Positions 6,265-13,747 of a stretch of DNA of 13,859 bases are shown here, one piece after another. Source of the stretch: CAYXDO01 sp964463485. GTDB taxonomy: Bacteria > Myxococcota > Kuafuiibacteriia > Kuafuiibacteriales > Kuafuiibacteriaceae. Where the stretch lies: the NCBI GenBank assembly GCA_964463485.1, contig CAYXDO010000236.1, forward strand, positions 1-13,859, in the 5' to 3' direction. Below the pieces are notes generated by a model. The model was not told the DNA's origin. It searched no databases and saw only the letters and a program-made list of their open reading frames with translations. How positions within the stretch are numbered: the first letter of the stretch is position 1; each line of letters opens with the position of its first letter. The translations under genes were made by a program, and so were the position numbers.

Positions 6265-8673
6265 ATGGAAAAGAACATGAGCTCGTCGCGACGAAGCCTG
6301 GCCTGGATCACGTGCCTCCTCGTCGCCGGATCGTGCAAGGATCCGGGGCGAATTTTCGTGTTCGACGGGTGGTCTACCGGTCGCGACCTCCACGTGTCCG
6401 GTCGTGTCGTCGAAGACCCCGGGGTCGCGCCGCCCCGAAGCGATGCCTCCAAGCTGGATAACTTGAGAGACTCGTTCGCCACCCTCGAGTCCGATGAGAT
6501 CGTCGGCGCGATCGTCGAGCTCGAAGTGGGTACGACACGACTCTCCGCCACGACCGATCGCGACGGGCGCTTCGAGTTCGAGTCGGTCCTACCCGACACC
6601 CTGTCGGGCACGGTCAGTGTTCGCGTCCGGCTCTCCGAAGACCGCGGACACCGCACGCCCGAGGCTGTGGGCCTGGTTCACGTCTTTGGGTCGGATCGCG
6701 GTGTCGGAGTCATTTCCGATTTCGACGACACGGTCGCCGAGACGATGGTGACCGACACTCAGGCCATGCTCGCGAAGACTCTCCTCGAAAATCCGCGGCA
6801 ACGAAAGGTCGTCGAGGGCGCTCCGGCCGCATATCGCGCCGCTCGATCGGCGGGCGCTCGTGCGTTCTTCTACGTCAGCGGCAGCCCCCACAGCTTGCAT
6901 GATCGCGTCGCGCAGTTCCTCGAGCTCAACTCGCTGCCCCGCGGTCCCATCCTGCTCAAGAACCTGGAGCGGGACGGAGTCTTCGTTCAAGACGAGTACA
7001 AGCTCGGGAGGATCCGGCGAATCATGACGACGCTCCCCTCGCTCCGGTTCCTCCTCGTGGGTGACAGCGGTGAACGAGATCCCGAAATCTATCGGGCCGT
7101 CGCGCGGGAGTTTCCTGGTCGAGTCGTCGGCGTGTTCATTCGCCGGGCTCCCGGCGGCGACGACTCTCCGGAGCGCTTCGAAGGAATGACGGTGCTCGAC
7201 GACTATGCCGCGGACCCGGGAGTCCTCGCGCGATCGGCGCGGCGCGCGATCGCGGAGCTCGACCCCAACGACGTGCTCAGCCCATCATTTCAGGCCGATT
7301 CTTCCGCCGAGCCTTCGGACCGAGCCCCGGGTTGGTTCCCCGTTCGAACCGGAAGCGTCGGCCCCACGCAGGCGGCGCTGTTGACCAACGGAGAGGCTTC
7401 GTTCGCGGCGAGGGTCGCGGCCCTGAGGGCCGCCCGACGATCGGTTCGAATCCAAGCGCTGATCTTCTCCGGAGACGAGTCCGGCCTCTTCCTGTCGCAG
7501 CTCCTCAAAGACAAGCAGCGAGCTGGCCTCGACGTCCGCGTCATCGTCGATGCCCTTTCGAACCTCTCTTGGCAAACGCAGTGGATGTATTTTGACCTCA
7601 AAAGACACGGAGTCGAGGTCGAGGGTTACGAGGCGCTGTACCTGCAGGCGCTCGGCGAAAAGATCGACCCCTCGGACCCGCTCGTGGCCAACAAACGCTA
7701 TCACGACAAAATGTGGGTGATTGACGGTGAAGCTCCCGAAGGAGTCGCCATCGTCGGCGGCTTGAACATCGCCAATGAGTACTTTCGCGTCGAACCCACG
7801 CCGCTGCGGCGTTGGCGGGACCAAGACGTGGCGCTCCGCGGGCCGATCGTGTCCGATGTCGTGGCTGCGTTCGAGCGGAATTACGGCTACCTCAAGTCCA
7901 TCAAGCGAGACCTGCCGGCCCTCGTGAATCCCGACAACTCATGGAAGCTGAGCTCGAAGGTCCTGAAGAAGATCGCCGGCGCGCCGGTTCCGTTTTGGCG
8001 ACGCTCGGAGATCGAGGCGCTCGTCGAGCGGTCCGCTGCGACGCCGAGCTCACTCGTTTTTCATCCAGTAGCCGCGAGGTTTCTTCAGAGTCGGCCCAGG
8101 TTGGGGCAGGGCCAGATCGAACAGACGTACGTCCGCTTGATCGAGCGAGCTCGCAAGCGAATCAGCATCGTCAACGCCTATCTCATCCCCTCGAGGCCGC
8201 TCATCGCCGCCCTTCACGCGGCGGTTCGTCGTGGGGTTCAGGTTCGGCTGATCACGAACAGCCCGGAGACCAACGACATCGCGCAGATCGCGGTCCTGTC
8301 CCGTGCGACGTACTCATCACTCCTAGCGGTGAACCGAGAGTCGGCGGTCGAGGGCAGTCTGGAGATTCGGGAGTGGATCGGTCCGTCCCGGGGCGAGGGT
8401 ACTCTCCACGCGAAGTACGCGATCTTCGATGACGAGGACGCCCTCGTGGGCTCGTACAATCTCGACCCGCGGAGCGCAACGTGGAACAGCGAGACGGCGG
8501 TGGTGCTTCGAGGATCCGAGCTCGTGGCTGAGTTGGTCCGCGTCTTCGAGGAGCGCGACCTGTCGCTTTCGCGGGCGGTCACGAGCGAGGACGCCGAGCG
8601 ATTCGCCCACCCGGACCGGCTCGAGGAAAAATTCCGACTCTTGTTTGCGCTACCCATCGAGAAATGGCTCTGA
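6265..8673 (+). CDS. App1-type phosphatidate phosphatase / phospholipase D (ClsC-like) fusion lipoprotein
   Basis: This 802-residue envelope protein has two lipid-enzyme modules. The signal peptide ends at Cys24 (LLVAGSC), a relaxed lipobox. Residues about 35-305 match App1-family proteins: a small N-terminal beta domain (GAIVELEV to DRDGRFEF), then GVISDFDDTV with the DxDxT nucleophile motif (Asp152, Asp154, Thr156), FYVSGSPHSLHDRV, GPILLKN and LVGDSGERDPEIY (Asp267). Known App1 enzymes dephosphorylate phosphatidate to diacylglycerol. Residues about 370-802 are a two-HKD phospholipase D unit: HDKMWVID (His480, Lys482, Asp487) with GGLN, and HAKYAIFD (His715, Lys717, Asp722) with GSYNLDPRSATWNSE, closest in pattern to cardiolipin synthase C. 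All catalytic residues appear intact. ATG 6277 is an alternative start with a better purine-rich leader. Module identities are firm; the coupled reaction (phosphatidyl transfer or phosphatidate release, then dephosphorylation) is inferred. Confidence 0.92.
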   Translation: MEKNMSSSRRSLAWITCLLVAGSCKDPGRIFVFDGWSTGRDLHVSGRVVEDPGVAPPRSDASKLDNLRDSFATLESDEIVGAIVELEVGTTRLSATTDRDGRFEFESVLPDTLSGTVSVRVRLSEDRGHRTPEAVGLVHVFGSDRGVGVISDFDDTVAETMVTDTQAMLAKTLLENPRQRKVVEGAPAAYRAARSAGARAFFYVSGSPHSLHDRVAQFLELNSLPRGPILLKNLERDGVFVQDEYKLGRIRRIMTTLPSLRFLLVGDSGERDPEIYRAVAREFPGRVVGVFIRRAPGGDDSPERFEGMTVLDDYAADPGVLARSARRAIAELDPNDVLSPSFQADSSAEPSDRAPGWFPVRTGSVGPTQAALLTNGEASFAARVAALRAARRSVRIQALIFSGDESGLFLSQLLKDKQRAGLDVRVIVDALSNLSWQTQWMYFDLKRHGVEVEGYEALYLQALGEKIDPSDPLVANKRYHDKMWVIDGEAPEGVAIVGGLNIANEYFRVEPTPLRRWRDQDVALRGPIVSDVVAAFERNYGYLKSIKRDLPALVNPDNSWKLSSKVLKKIAGAPVPFWRRSEIEALVERSAATPSSLVFHPVAARFLQSRPRLGQGQIEQTYVRLIERARKRISIVNAYLIPSRPLIAALHAAVRRGVQVRLITNSPETNDIAQIAVLSRATYSSLLAVNRESAVEGSLEIREWIGPSRGEGTLHAKYAIFDDEDALVGSYNLDPRSATWNSETAVVLRGSELVAELVRVFEERDLSLSRAVTSEDAERFAHPDRLEEKFRLLFALPIEKWL

Positions 8674-8691
8674 CGAGTCGACGCGAACGAT

Positions 8692-8756
8692 CACGCGGCT
8701 TGATCACGCGGCTTGATCACGCGGCTTGATCACGCGGCTTGATCACGCGGCTTGAT
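8692..8756. repeat. 13-bp tandem repeat array running into an assembly gap
   Basis: Five perfect copies of CACGCGGCTTGAT occur at 8692-8756 and are cut off by the run of N. Past the gap, 8857-8871 reads CACGCGGCT then CACGCG, a broken unit, so the gap lies inside the array. Each unit junction forms the palindrome TGATCA. The array occupies the junction between the converging App1-PLD and diguanylate cyclase genes and starts 18 bp after the App1-PLD stop. Confidence 0.95.
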
Positions 8757-8856
8757 NNNNNNNNNNNNNNNNNNNNNNNNNNNNNNNNNNNNNNNNNNNN
8801 NNNNNNNNNNNNNNNNNNNNNNNNNNNNNNNNNNNNNNNNNNNNNNNNNNNNNNNN
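8757..8856. other. Assembly gap of 100 N
   Basis: Exactly 100 N are present, the conventional size for a gap of unknown length. Repeat sequence lies on both sides, so the assembler most likely failed on a long tandem array. The true distance between the flanking genes is unknown, and a small gene hidden here cannot be excluded. Confidence 0.95.
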
Positions 8857-8864
8857 CACGCGGC

Positions 8865-10943
8865 TCACGCGTTCCCGCGAGTCACGTGCAGAACCTCGTC
8901 CTTGTCCGGGGCAACTTCACGCGGAGCTTCGACTCGATTGCGACCGCGTTGTTTGGCTCGATAGAGCCGTCGATCGGCGGCGCGCACGAGCTCTTCGAGC
9001 GAGGCACCGTCGTGCGGCATGGAGGCGACGCCGGCGCTGAAAGTGGCCTGGAACGGTGTTCCGTCGGCCCCGTGGAAAACGGACGCGCGAAATTCCTGGG
9101 CCGATCGAGTCATGATCCACTGCGCAGCCTTCGGAGTCTGTCCTAAGAACAACACGACGAACTCATCCCCACCCCAACGGCACTGCACATCCTCGGTTCG
9201 AAGGTGACCGGCCAAGACCCTCGCGAGCTGCCTCAGGACGCGATCTCCGGCGGGGTGGCCATGAGTATCGTTGATGCCCTTGAAGCGGTCGAGGTCGATG
9301 ACGACCAGCGACAGAGGGAGTCGTTCTCGGGTCGCTTCGGCGATTCGGATGGACGCCAAACGGTAGAGCACTCTGCGGGTGAAGGCGCCGGTGAGTGCGT
9401 CCTGGTCGGACCTGGAGCGCAGAGTTCGGAAGCGCTCGAGCCGTGCACCGATCCGCGCGGCGAGCTCATCTGGCGGAATGGACTTGTCCATGAAGTCGTC
9501 TGCGCCGGCCCTGAAGCAGGCGGTGCGAGTTTGGGAGCTCGCGGTGGAACCCAGAAAGACCACGGGGAGATCTCTCCAAGACGGGGCCATTCGGATCACA
9601 CGGCAGAGCTCGATTCCGCTGCCTCCGTCACCCATGTCGACGTTCACCAAGAGGAGGTCGAGGTGTTCGAGCAACCCGTCGAGGGATCCGCGCGGGTGAT
9701 CGATCACGCGAAGCTCGAGGCCCGCCTGCTTCATCGCAGGCTCGATGGATCGAGCGTAGGCCTGGTCTGGCTCGATGCAGAGTACGAGCTTGGCGCGGGG
9801 AGTGTTCGCGCTGAGAAAGGCTTGAACCGCTTCTTCGAAGTCCTGCTTCTGAACCGGTGCCGCCAGGAATACGGCGGCGCCCGCGCGCATGGCCATCATG
9901 TGTCGCTCGAGGCTCAAGTCGGCCGATGCGCAGGCCCAGGGAACGCCGGACTGAATTGCCTGCAGGGTCTCGACGAGTTGAAAGCCGGAACCTGGGACCT
10001 CGAGGTCGATGTCGACGAGAAACCCATCGAAGCGGTTCTCGCGTGCCAGGTCGATGGCCTGCTCTCGCGTGCGGGCCGACCTCACCTGAGCGAAGGTCTG
10101 CCGCGCCATGGCGGTGACGCTCGCATGAGTCGGGCCGTCGGTGCTGACGTAGAGAACCTGGGTGACTTCGTGTCGCGGAGGAGGGTTCGCGCCGAAGCTC
10201 TTTATCTCGACGCCAAGCTCCTCGAGCGCCCGCTGCTCGGCTCGTTGAATCTGCCGCACCAGCTCGGCGTGACGACTCGGATTTTGCATGAGCGCAGACA
10301 GCAAGTGCTCTATCGTGCTCACCTCACGCGCGACGCCGGAGAACCCGTGCGCTGCAGCCGCGTGGTGCAGCCGCTGCGCCTCGATGAAACACTCATTGGC
10401 CCGCCGGGGGACGTCCGCGGTCGCCACCGCCGACTCGATGGACTCTCCGAGGCCCGCGATGGTTTGTCGAAGTGTCTGGGCATACTCGGCCAGTAGGCTC
10501 TTGACTCCTGCCGACCAGCCTGCGAGGTCCGCAGTTCCAAGCGCGTCCTTCGGCTCCTCGACCTCGACACCAAGCGCGCGCTCTACGAACTGTACGAGCT
10601 CCGTCGCGCTCAGCGGGGAGGCGAGCACCGCGTCGGCGCCCACACGCGTGGCCAAAGCCTGTCGCGCCGGCCCCTTCAAGGGCTCGCTCGTCAACACTAC
10701 GACCCGGCATTCTGCGCTCCCTTCCCTCAGCTTCGCCGTGAGCCACGACGTCGTGGGCTCCGACCCCGCGCTCGAAACGACGACGAGATCAATCCGGTGC
10801 TGCTCCGCGAGCTTCTTGGCTACCTCCAAGCTGCCCGCCTCCAAAGCGAGAAAGCCACGGTCGCGGAGCGCCTGGCCGAAGAGAGCGCGGAGCGAAATGT
10901 CCCCCACGCAAATGAGCACGGAGCCCGACAACTCGAAGATCAT
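8865..10943 (-). CDS. Multi-receiver diguanylate cyclase (REC-like / helical / REC / REC / GGDEF)
   Basis: This 692-residue cytosolic regulator is predicted to make c-di-GMP from two GTP. Residues about 7-125 are receiver-like but lack the phospho-acceptor Asp (Ser57 region) and the conserved Lys (SPL at 109-111). Residues about 142-245 are helical and could be a degenerate HPt (RLHHAAAAHGF, His193/194), though the His-to-Gly spacing is short. A second receiver (263-378) has candidate Asp313 but AAP instead of KP. The third (385-505) looks intact, with EPD at 391-393, Asp436 and Lys487. The GGDEF domain (about 512-672) has DLDRFKGIND, RWGGDEF with GGDEF at 591-595, and RTED at 582-585, the RxxD product-inhibition I-site five residues upstream. 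It is predicted active and feedback-inhibited. The stop codon lies 9 bp from the assembly gap, but the C-terminus is complete. The gene is divergent from the beta-helix lipoprotein gene. Confidence 0.93.
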   Translation of the reverse strand: MIFELSGSVLICVGDISLRALFGQALRDRGFLALEAGSLEVAKKLAEQHRIDLVVVSSAGSEPTTSWLTAKLREGSAECRVVVLTSEPLKGPARQALATRVGADAVLASPLSATELVQFVERALGVEVEEPKDALGTADLAGWSAGVKSLLAEYAQTLRQTIAGLGESIESAVATADVPRRANECFIEAQRLHHAAAAHGFSGVAREVSTIEHLLSALMQNPSRHAELVRQIQRAEQRALEELGVEIKSFGANPPPRHEVTQVLYVSTDGPTHASVTAMARQTFAQVRSARTREQAIDLARENRFDGFLVDIDLEVPGSGFQLVETLQAIQSGVPWACASADLSLERHMMAMRAGAAVFLAAPVQKQDFEEAVQAFLSANTPRAKLVLCIEPDQAYARSIEPAMKQAGLELRVIDHPRGSLDGLLEHLDLLLVNVDMGDGGSGIELCRVIRMAPSWRDLPVVFLGSTASSQTRTACFRAGADDFMDKSIPPDELAARIGARLERFRTLRSRSDQDALTGAFTRRVLYRLASIRIAEATRERLPLSLVVIDLDRFKGINDTHGHPAGDRVLRQLARVLAGHLRTEDVQCRWGGDEFVVLFLGQTPKAAQWIMTRSAQEFRASVFHGADGTPFQATFSAGVASMPHDGASLEELVRAADRRLYRAKQRGRNRVEAPREVAPDKDEVLHVTRGNA

Positions 10944-10974
10944 CGCCAGGCGACCGCCCTGTGTCGAGCGCCTT

Positions 10975-10984
10975 GATTCGAATC
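10975..10984. promoter_or_regulatory. Palindrome GATTCGAATC upstream of the diguanylate cyclase gene
   Basis: A perfect 10-bp palindrome lies 31 bp upstream of the diguanylate cyclase ATG and 3 bp from the left arm of the larger inverted repeat. It could be a regulator site for the leftward promoter. I see no clear -10/-35 pair for that direction. Confidence 0.3.
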
Positions 10985-10986
10985 CT

Positions 10987-11058
10987 GCCGCTGACTTCGA
11001 AATCCAGGCAACTCAGCCGCGCGGCGCATCCAGAGAATCCCGCGTCGAAGTCAGCGGC
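10987..11058. promoter_or_regulatory. Perfect 14-bp inverted repeat in divergent promoter region (candidate operator)
   Basis: GCCGCTGACTTCGA at 10987-11000 is exactly repeated in reverse complement at 11045-11058, with 44 bp between. Near the centre of that spacer lies another perfect palindrome, GCCGCGCGGC (11016-11025). The right arm ends at the base before the candidate -35 of the rightward promoter. A two-site operator with looping, or a cruciform/RNA stem, are both possible. A perfect 14-bp match is unlikely to be chance within 155 bp. Confidence 0.55.
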
Positions 11059-11087
11059 TTCAGAAGATCGCCGGCTCATGGTGTAAG
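11059..11087 (+). promoter_or_regulatory. Candidate extended -10 promoter of the beta-helix lipoprotein gene
   Basis: TTCAGA (11059-11064) and TGTAAG (11082-11087) are 17 bp apart, and TGG at 11079-11081 supplies an extended -10 TGn. Matches are 4/6 for each hexamer. The -10 ends 11 bases before ATG 11099, so transcription would start about 5 nt before the gene. That implies a leaderless or near-leaderless mRNA, which agrees with the absence of a ribosome binding site. Confidence 0.4.
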
Positions 11088-11098
11088 CTGCGGCGCGG

Positions 11099-13747
11099 AT
11101 GACATCCCCGAGGACCGGTGCTCTGGCTGCCTTCGGCGTCTGCCTTTCGGCCTGCGGACAGCGAGAGCTTCCTCCGCTGAGTGCGCCCGAGGGAGCCAAA
11201 TCGATCCTGCTCGCGGCTCGCACCGCCGATCGCGTCATCGCGCACGCGAGCATGGGTTCAGACTGGACCGGAACGCTCGACCCAGGGACGCTCACGGCAT
11301 TTTTCTTCGATCGGTCGCTCGTCGAGCTGGATCTCCCGGAGGGCGACGTTCATCTTCTCTCTCAAGGGACCGAGGTGGCGCGAAAGGTCCCAGTGTGGAT
11401 CCAGGCGAACCAGCTCACCGAAGAGGCGAACGAATGGGTCGACGGAGCCGACCCGGCCACTCTCACCCATCTTCGGTTGCCCATCGTCGATCGTCGTCGG
11501 TGCGTAGGTCGGGGCGGCTGCTTTCCCGCCAACGCCATCACCGAAGAGGATCTTTTTTGCATGGAGCCCTGCGCGGTCGAGGATCCCGCCCTACCGGAAC
11601 CTCCCGTCCCACCCGAACCCGTAGAGTCTCCGCGTCTTGTTCCCTGTCCCTTTGGATGGGCAGCGGTCGCCACCGAGGGTTCCGCGATTTGCTCGCCGCC
11701 CGCGGTGAGTGAGTTGGTCTGTTCGCCGGGCTCGGCGCGCTTCGGCTCCGACACCTGCGCGCCCGTGGGTTCCGAGTGTCCCGCCGTGGGTGAATTTGGA
11801 GACACCAGCGGTGCGACCCTCTTCGTCTCCGTCGGCGCCGAGCCCGCCGGCGATGGATCGCGGGCCCGTCCTTTTCGAACGATCTCAGCGGCAGTGAGCG
11901 CCGCTCGGGCTGGCGAGGTCATCGCGCTGGCGATGGGTCGCTACTCCCCTCCCGTGCCCGTGGAAGTGCCCGTGACGGTCATGGGAGCGTGTCCGCTCGG
12001 AACGGTCCTCGAGTCCCACGATCCGCTGGCTTCGGCGTTTGTCGTCATCGCTCCCGGAGTGACGATTCGAAATCTGGGCATCGAACGAGTCAATCACGCC
12101 TTCGCGGTGGCGAGCTCGGGGAGCCTCACCGTGTCTGACGTCGTGATTTCGGACGTCGACGTCGGGGTGGCGGCCGAAGGTTCGGTCGAGCTTCGACGCG
12201 TGGACCTGCGGCGTGCGAGAGTTGGCCTCGCCCTCAGAGCTGCGGAAGCGAAGATCTCGGAGTTGTCGATGAGTCAGCTCGCCAGCTATGGGTTGCTCGC
12301 GGAGCGGGGCGCCGAGGTGCGCGCCACGAACCTCGACCTCCGCGACGCGACCCAGGGACTCATCGCGCTGACGGGCGCGAGACTCGTGCTGAGTCATGGG
12401 TCGGTACGAAGCTCAGGAGAGATGATTCGGGCCGCCGGCGCCCACCTCGAGCTCGACGACGTCGTCTTGTCTTCGACGGTTGGAGCGGGGATCGGAGTCA
12501 AGACGGCGGACGGTGCGACCGTCGTTGCTCGGCAGCTTCACGTGGACAATGTCTTTCGCGGCATGGAGCTCTGCGGGGCGACCGCGACCGTCTCCGATGC
12601 AGTCGTCAGCAGGAGCAGCGGCACTGGCATACTGGCTTGCGGGGGGCCGGTGAAGCTGGAACGAATCTCGATCTCGGATGTCCCGGTCGGACTCGATGTG
12701 AGGCAAGCGAAAGCGCGGGCGTCCGACCTGGATTGCCGTCGGGTTGGCTTTTGTGTGGAAGTTCTGGAAGGCGCGGAGCTCGAGTTGGACCACGCGTGGG
12801 TCGCGGGCGTCAACATCGGCGTGTGCGTCCAGCCAGGCGGGCGAGCGACGATCTCGGACTTCACGGCGACGGGAGAGATGGTCGGGGAAGCCGGTGTGGA
12901 GTCACAAGGTGCGACAATTCTTCGGCGTGCCCGGATCTCACGCTTTGCCGGGTTCGGAGTGGCCGTTCACGCGGGCGAGCTGTCGGGGTCCGACCTCGAA
13001 ATCGACGACATCACACCGACCGTGGAGGGCTCCGGAGTGGCCGTATTTGCCCAGCGTGGAACCACCGGGCGCTTCGAGAGAGTGCGACTTTGGGGCCGTC
13101 ACGGAAGCTCCTTGTTCAGATCCTTCGGCGGCGCGATGGAGCTTCGCGATTTTCGTGTGGAGTCGGATCCCGACCTTGGCCACGCCGCCATAGAGAATTG
13201 GGGAGGACCGATGACGATCGACCGGGTCTCGGTAGAAGGGGGTGAGTTCGGCATCTTGACGAGCTCCGACGTCGGCCGACCCGACATGGTCTTGGAGGAC
13301 GGTCTGGTGGCCACGAACGTCGAGGTCGCGGCGTCGCGCCGAGCCGGGATTGCGGCCTTTCACCTCGCCGATATGAGAGCCTCGAGGGTATCGATCGCGA
13401 ACGCGGCTGGCGCGGGGATTCTGGCGACCGACGACTCGTCCGCGTTCGCAGAAGACGTGACGATTCGGGGGACTCGCCTCGGAACATACGGCGGAGCGGT
13501 CGTCGCCGCCGAGAACGGCCAACTCTCGCTGCACCGCTTCTCGTTGCAGGACGGAGACTCCAGCGGCCTCGTGTTCGCGGGCTCCATGACGGGCTCACGC
13601 TTGGGCCGTCTCGAGGTGAGCGAAGGGGTCGTTCGAGGGCACCGCGTCGGCCTAGAGCTTCGTGGCGCCGACGAAGACCTTCGTGCGTACCTCTCGAAGG
13701 TGAGATACGAGGACAACGCCGCCACGTTCGTCGTGGGTGGTCAGTGA
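11099..13747 (+). CDS. Cys-rich, right-handed parallel beta-helix lipoprotein (DUF1565-like)
   Basis: This is an 882-residue predicted surface lipoprotein. The signal MTSPRTGALAAFGVCLSAC has a clear LSAC lipobox (Cys19). Residues 20-130 are a domain I do not recognise. Residues 135-227 hold nine cysteines (135, 141, 154, 158, 183, 198, 208, 220, 227) interrupted by a Pro/Glu linker (162-175), probably disulfide-bonded small modules. From about 240 the pattern LFVSVGAEPAGDGSRARPFR, TISAAVSAARAGEVIALAMGRY is typical of DUF1565/pectate-lyase-like domains. It leads into roughly 550 residues of repeated short strands such as GSLTVSDVVISDVDVGV and GAEVRATNLDLRDATQGLIA, each about 20-25 residues, consistent with a long right-handed beta-helix. 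Family members include polysaccharide-binding or -cleaving proteins, but no catalytic residues can be assigned, so an adhesin or surface scaffold is equally likely. No ribosome binding site precedes ATG 11099. Confidence 0.85.
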   Translation: MTSPRTGALAAFGVCLSACGQRELPPLSAPEGAKSILLAARTADRVIAHASMGSDWTGTLDPGTLTAFFFDRSLVELDLPEGDVHLLSQGTEVARKVPVWIQANQLTEEANEWVDGADPATLTHLRLPIVDRRRCVGRGGCFPANAITEEDLFCMEPCAVEDPALPEPPVPPEPVESPRLVPCPFGWAAVATEGSAICSPPAVSELVCSPGSARFGSDTCAPVGSECPAVGEFGDTSGATLFVSVGAEPAGDGSRARPFRTISAAVSAARAGEVIALAMGRYSPPVPVEVPVTVMGACPLGTVLESHDPLASAFVVIAPGVTIRNLGIERVNHAFAVASSGSLTVSDVVISDVDVGVAAEGSVELRRVDLRRARVGLALRAAEAKISELSMSQLASYGLLAERGAEVRATNLDLRDATQGLIALTGARLVLSHGSVRSSGEMIRAAGAHLELDDVVLSSTVGAGIGVKTADGATVVARQLHVDNVFRGMELCGATATVSDAVVSRSSGTGILACGGPVKLERISISDVPVGLDVRQAKARASDLDCRRVGFCVEVLEGAELELDHAWVAGVNIGVCVQPGGRATISDFTATGEMVGEAGVESQGATILRRARISRFAGFGVAVHAGELSGSDLEIDDITPTVEGSGVAVFAQRGTTGRFERVRLWGRHGSSLFRSFGGAMELRDFRVESDPDLGHAAIENWGGPMTIDRVSVEGGEFGILTSSDVGRPDMVLEDGLVATNVEVAASRRAGIAAFHLADMRASRVSIANAAGAGILATDDSSAFAEDVTIRGTRLGTYGGAVVAAENGQLSLHRFSLQDGDSSGLVFAGSMTGSRLGRLEVSEGVVRGHRVGLELRGADEDLRAYLSKVRYEDNAATFVVGGQ

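Noticed and set aside
9204..10496. Long plus-strand 430-codon frame
   Set aside because: Antisense to the receiver/GGDEF coding region, which has unmistakable motifs on the minus strand.
11946..11978. GTGCCCGTG-like runs inside the beta-helix gene as another interspersed repeat copy
   Set aside because: They encode the alternating PVPVEVPV strand and lack the AGGATC flank, so coding explains them.
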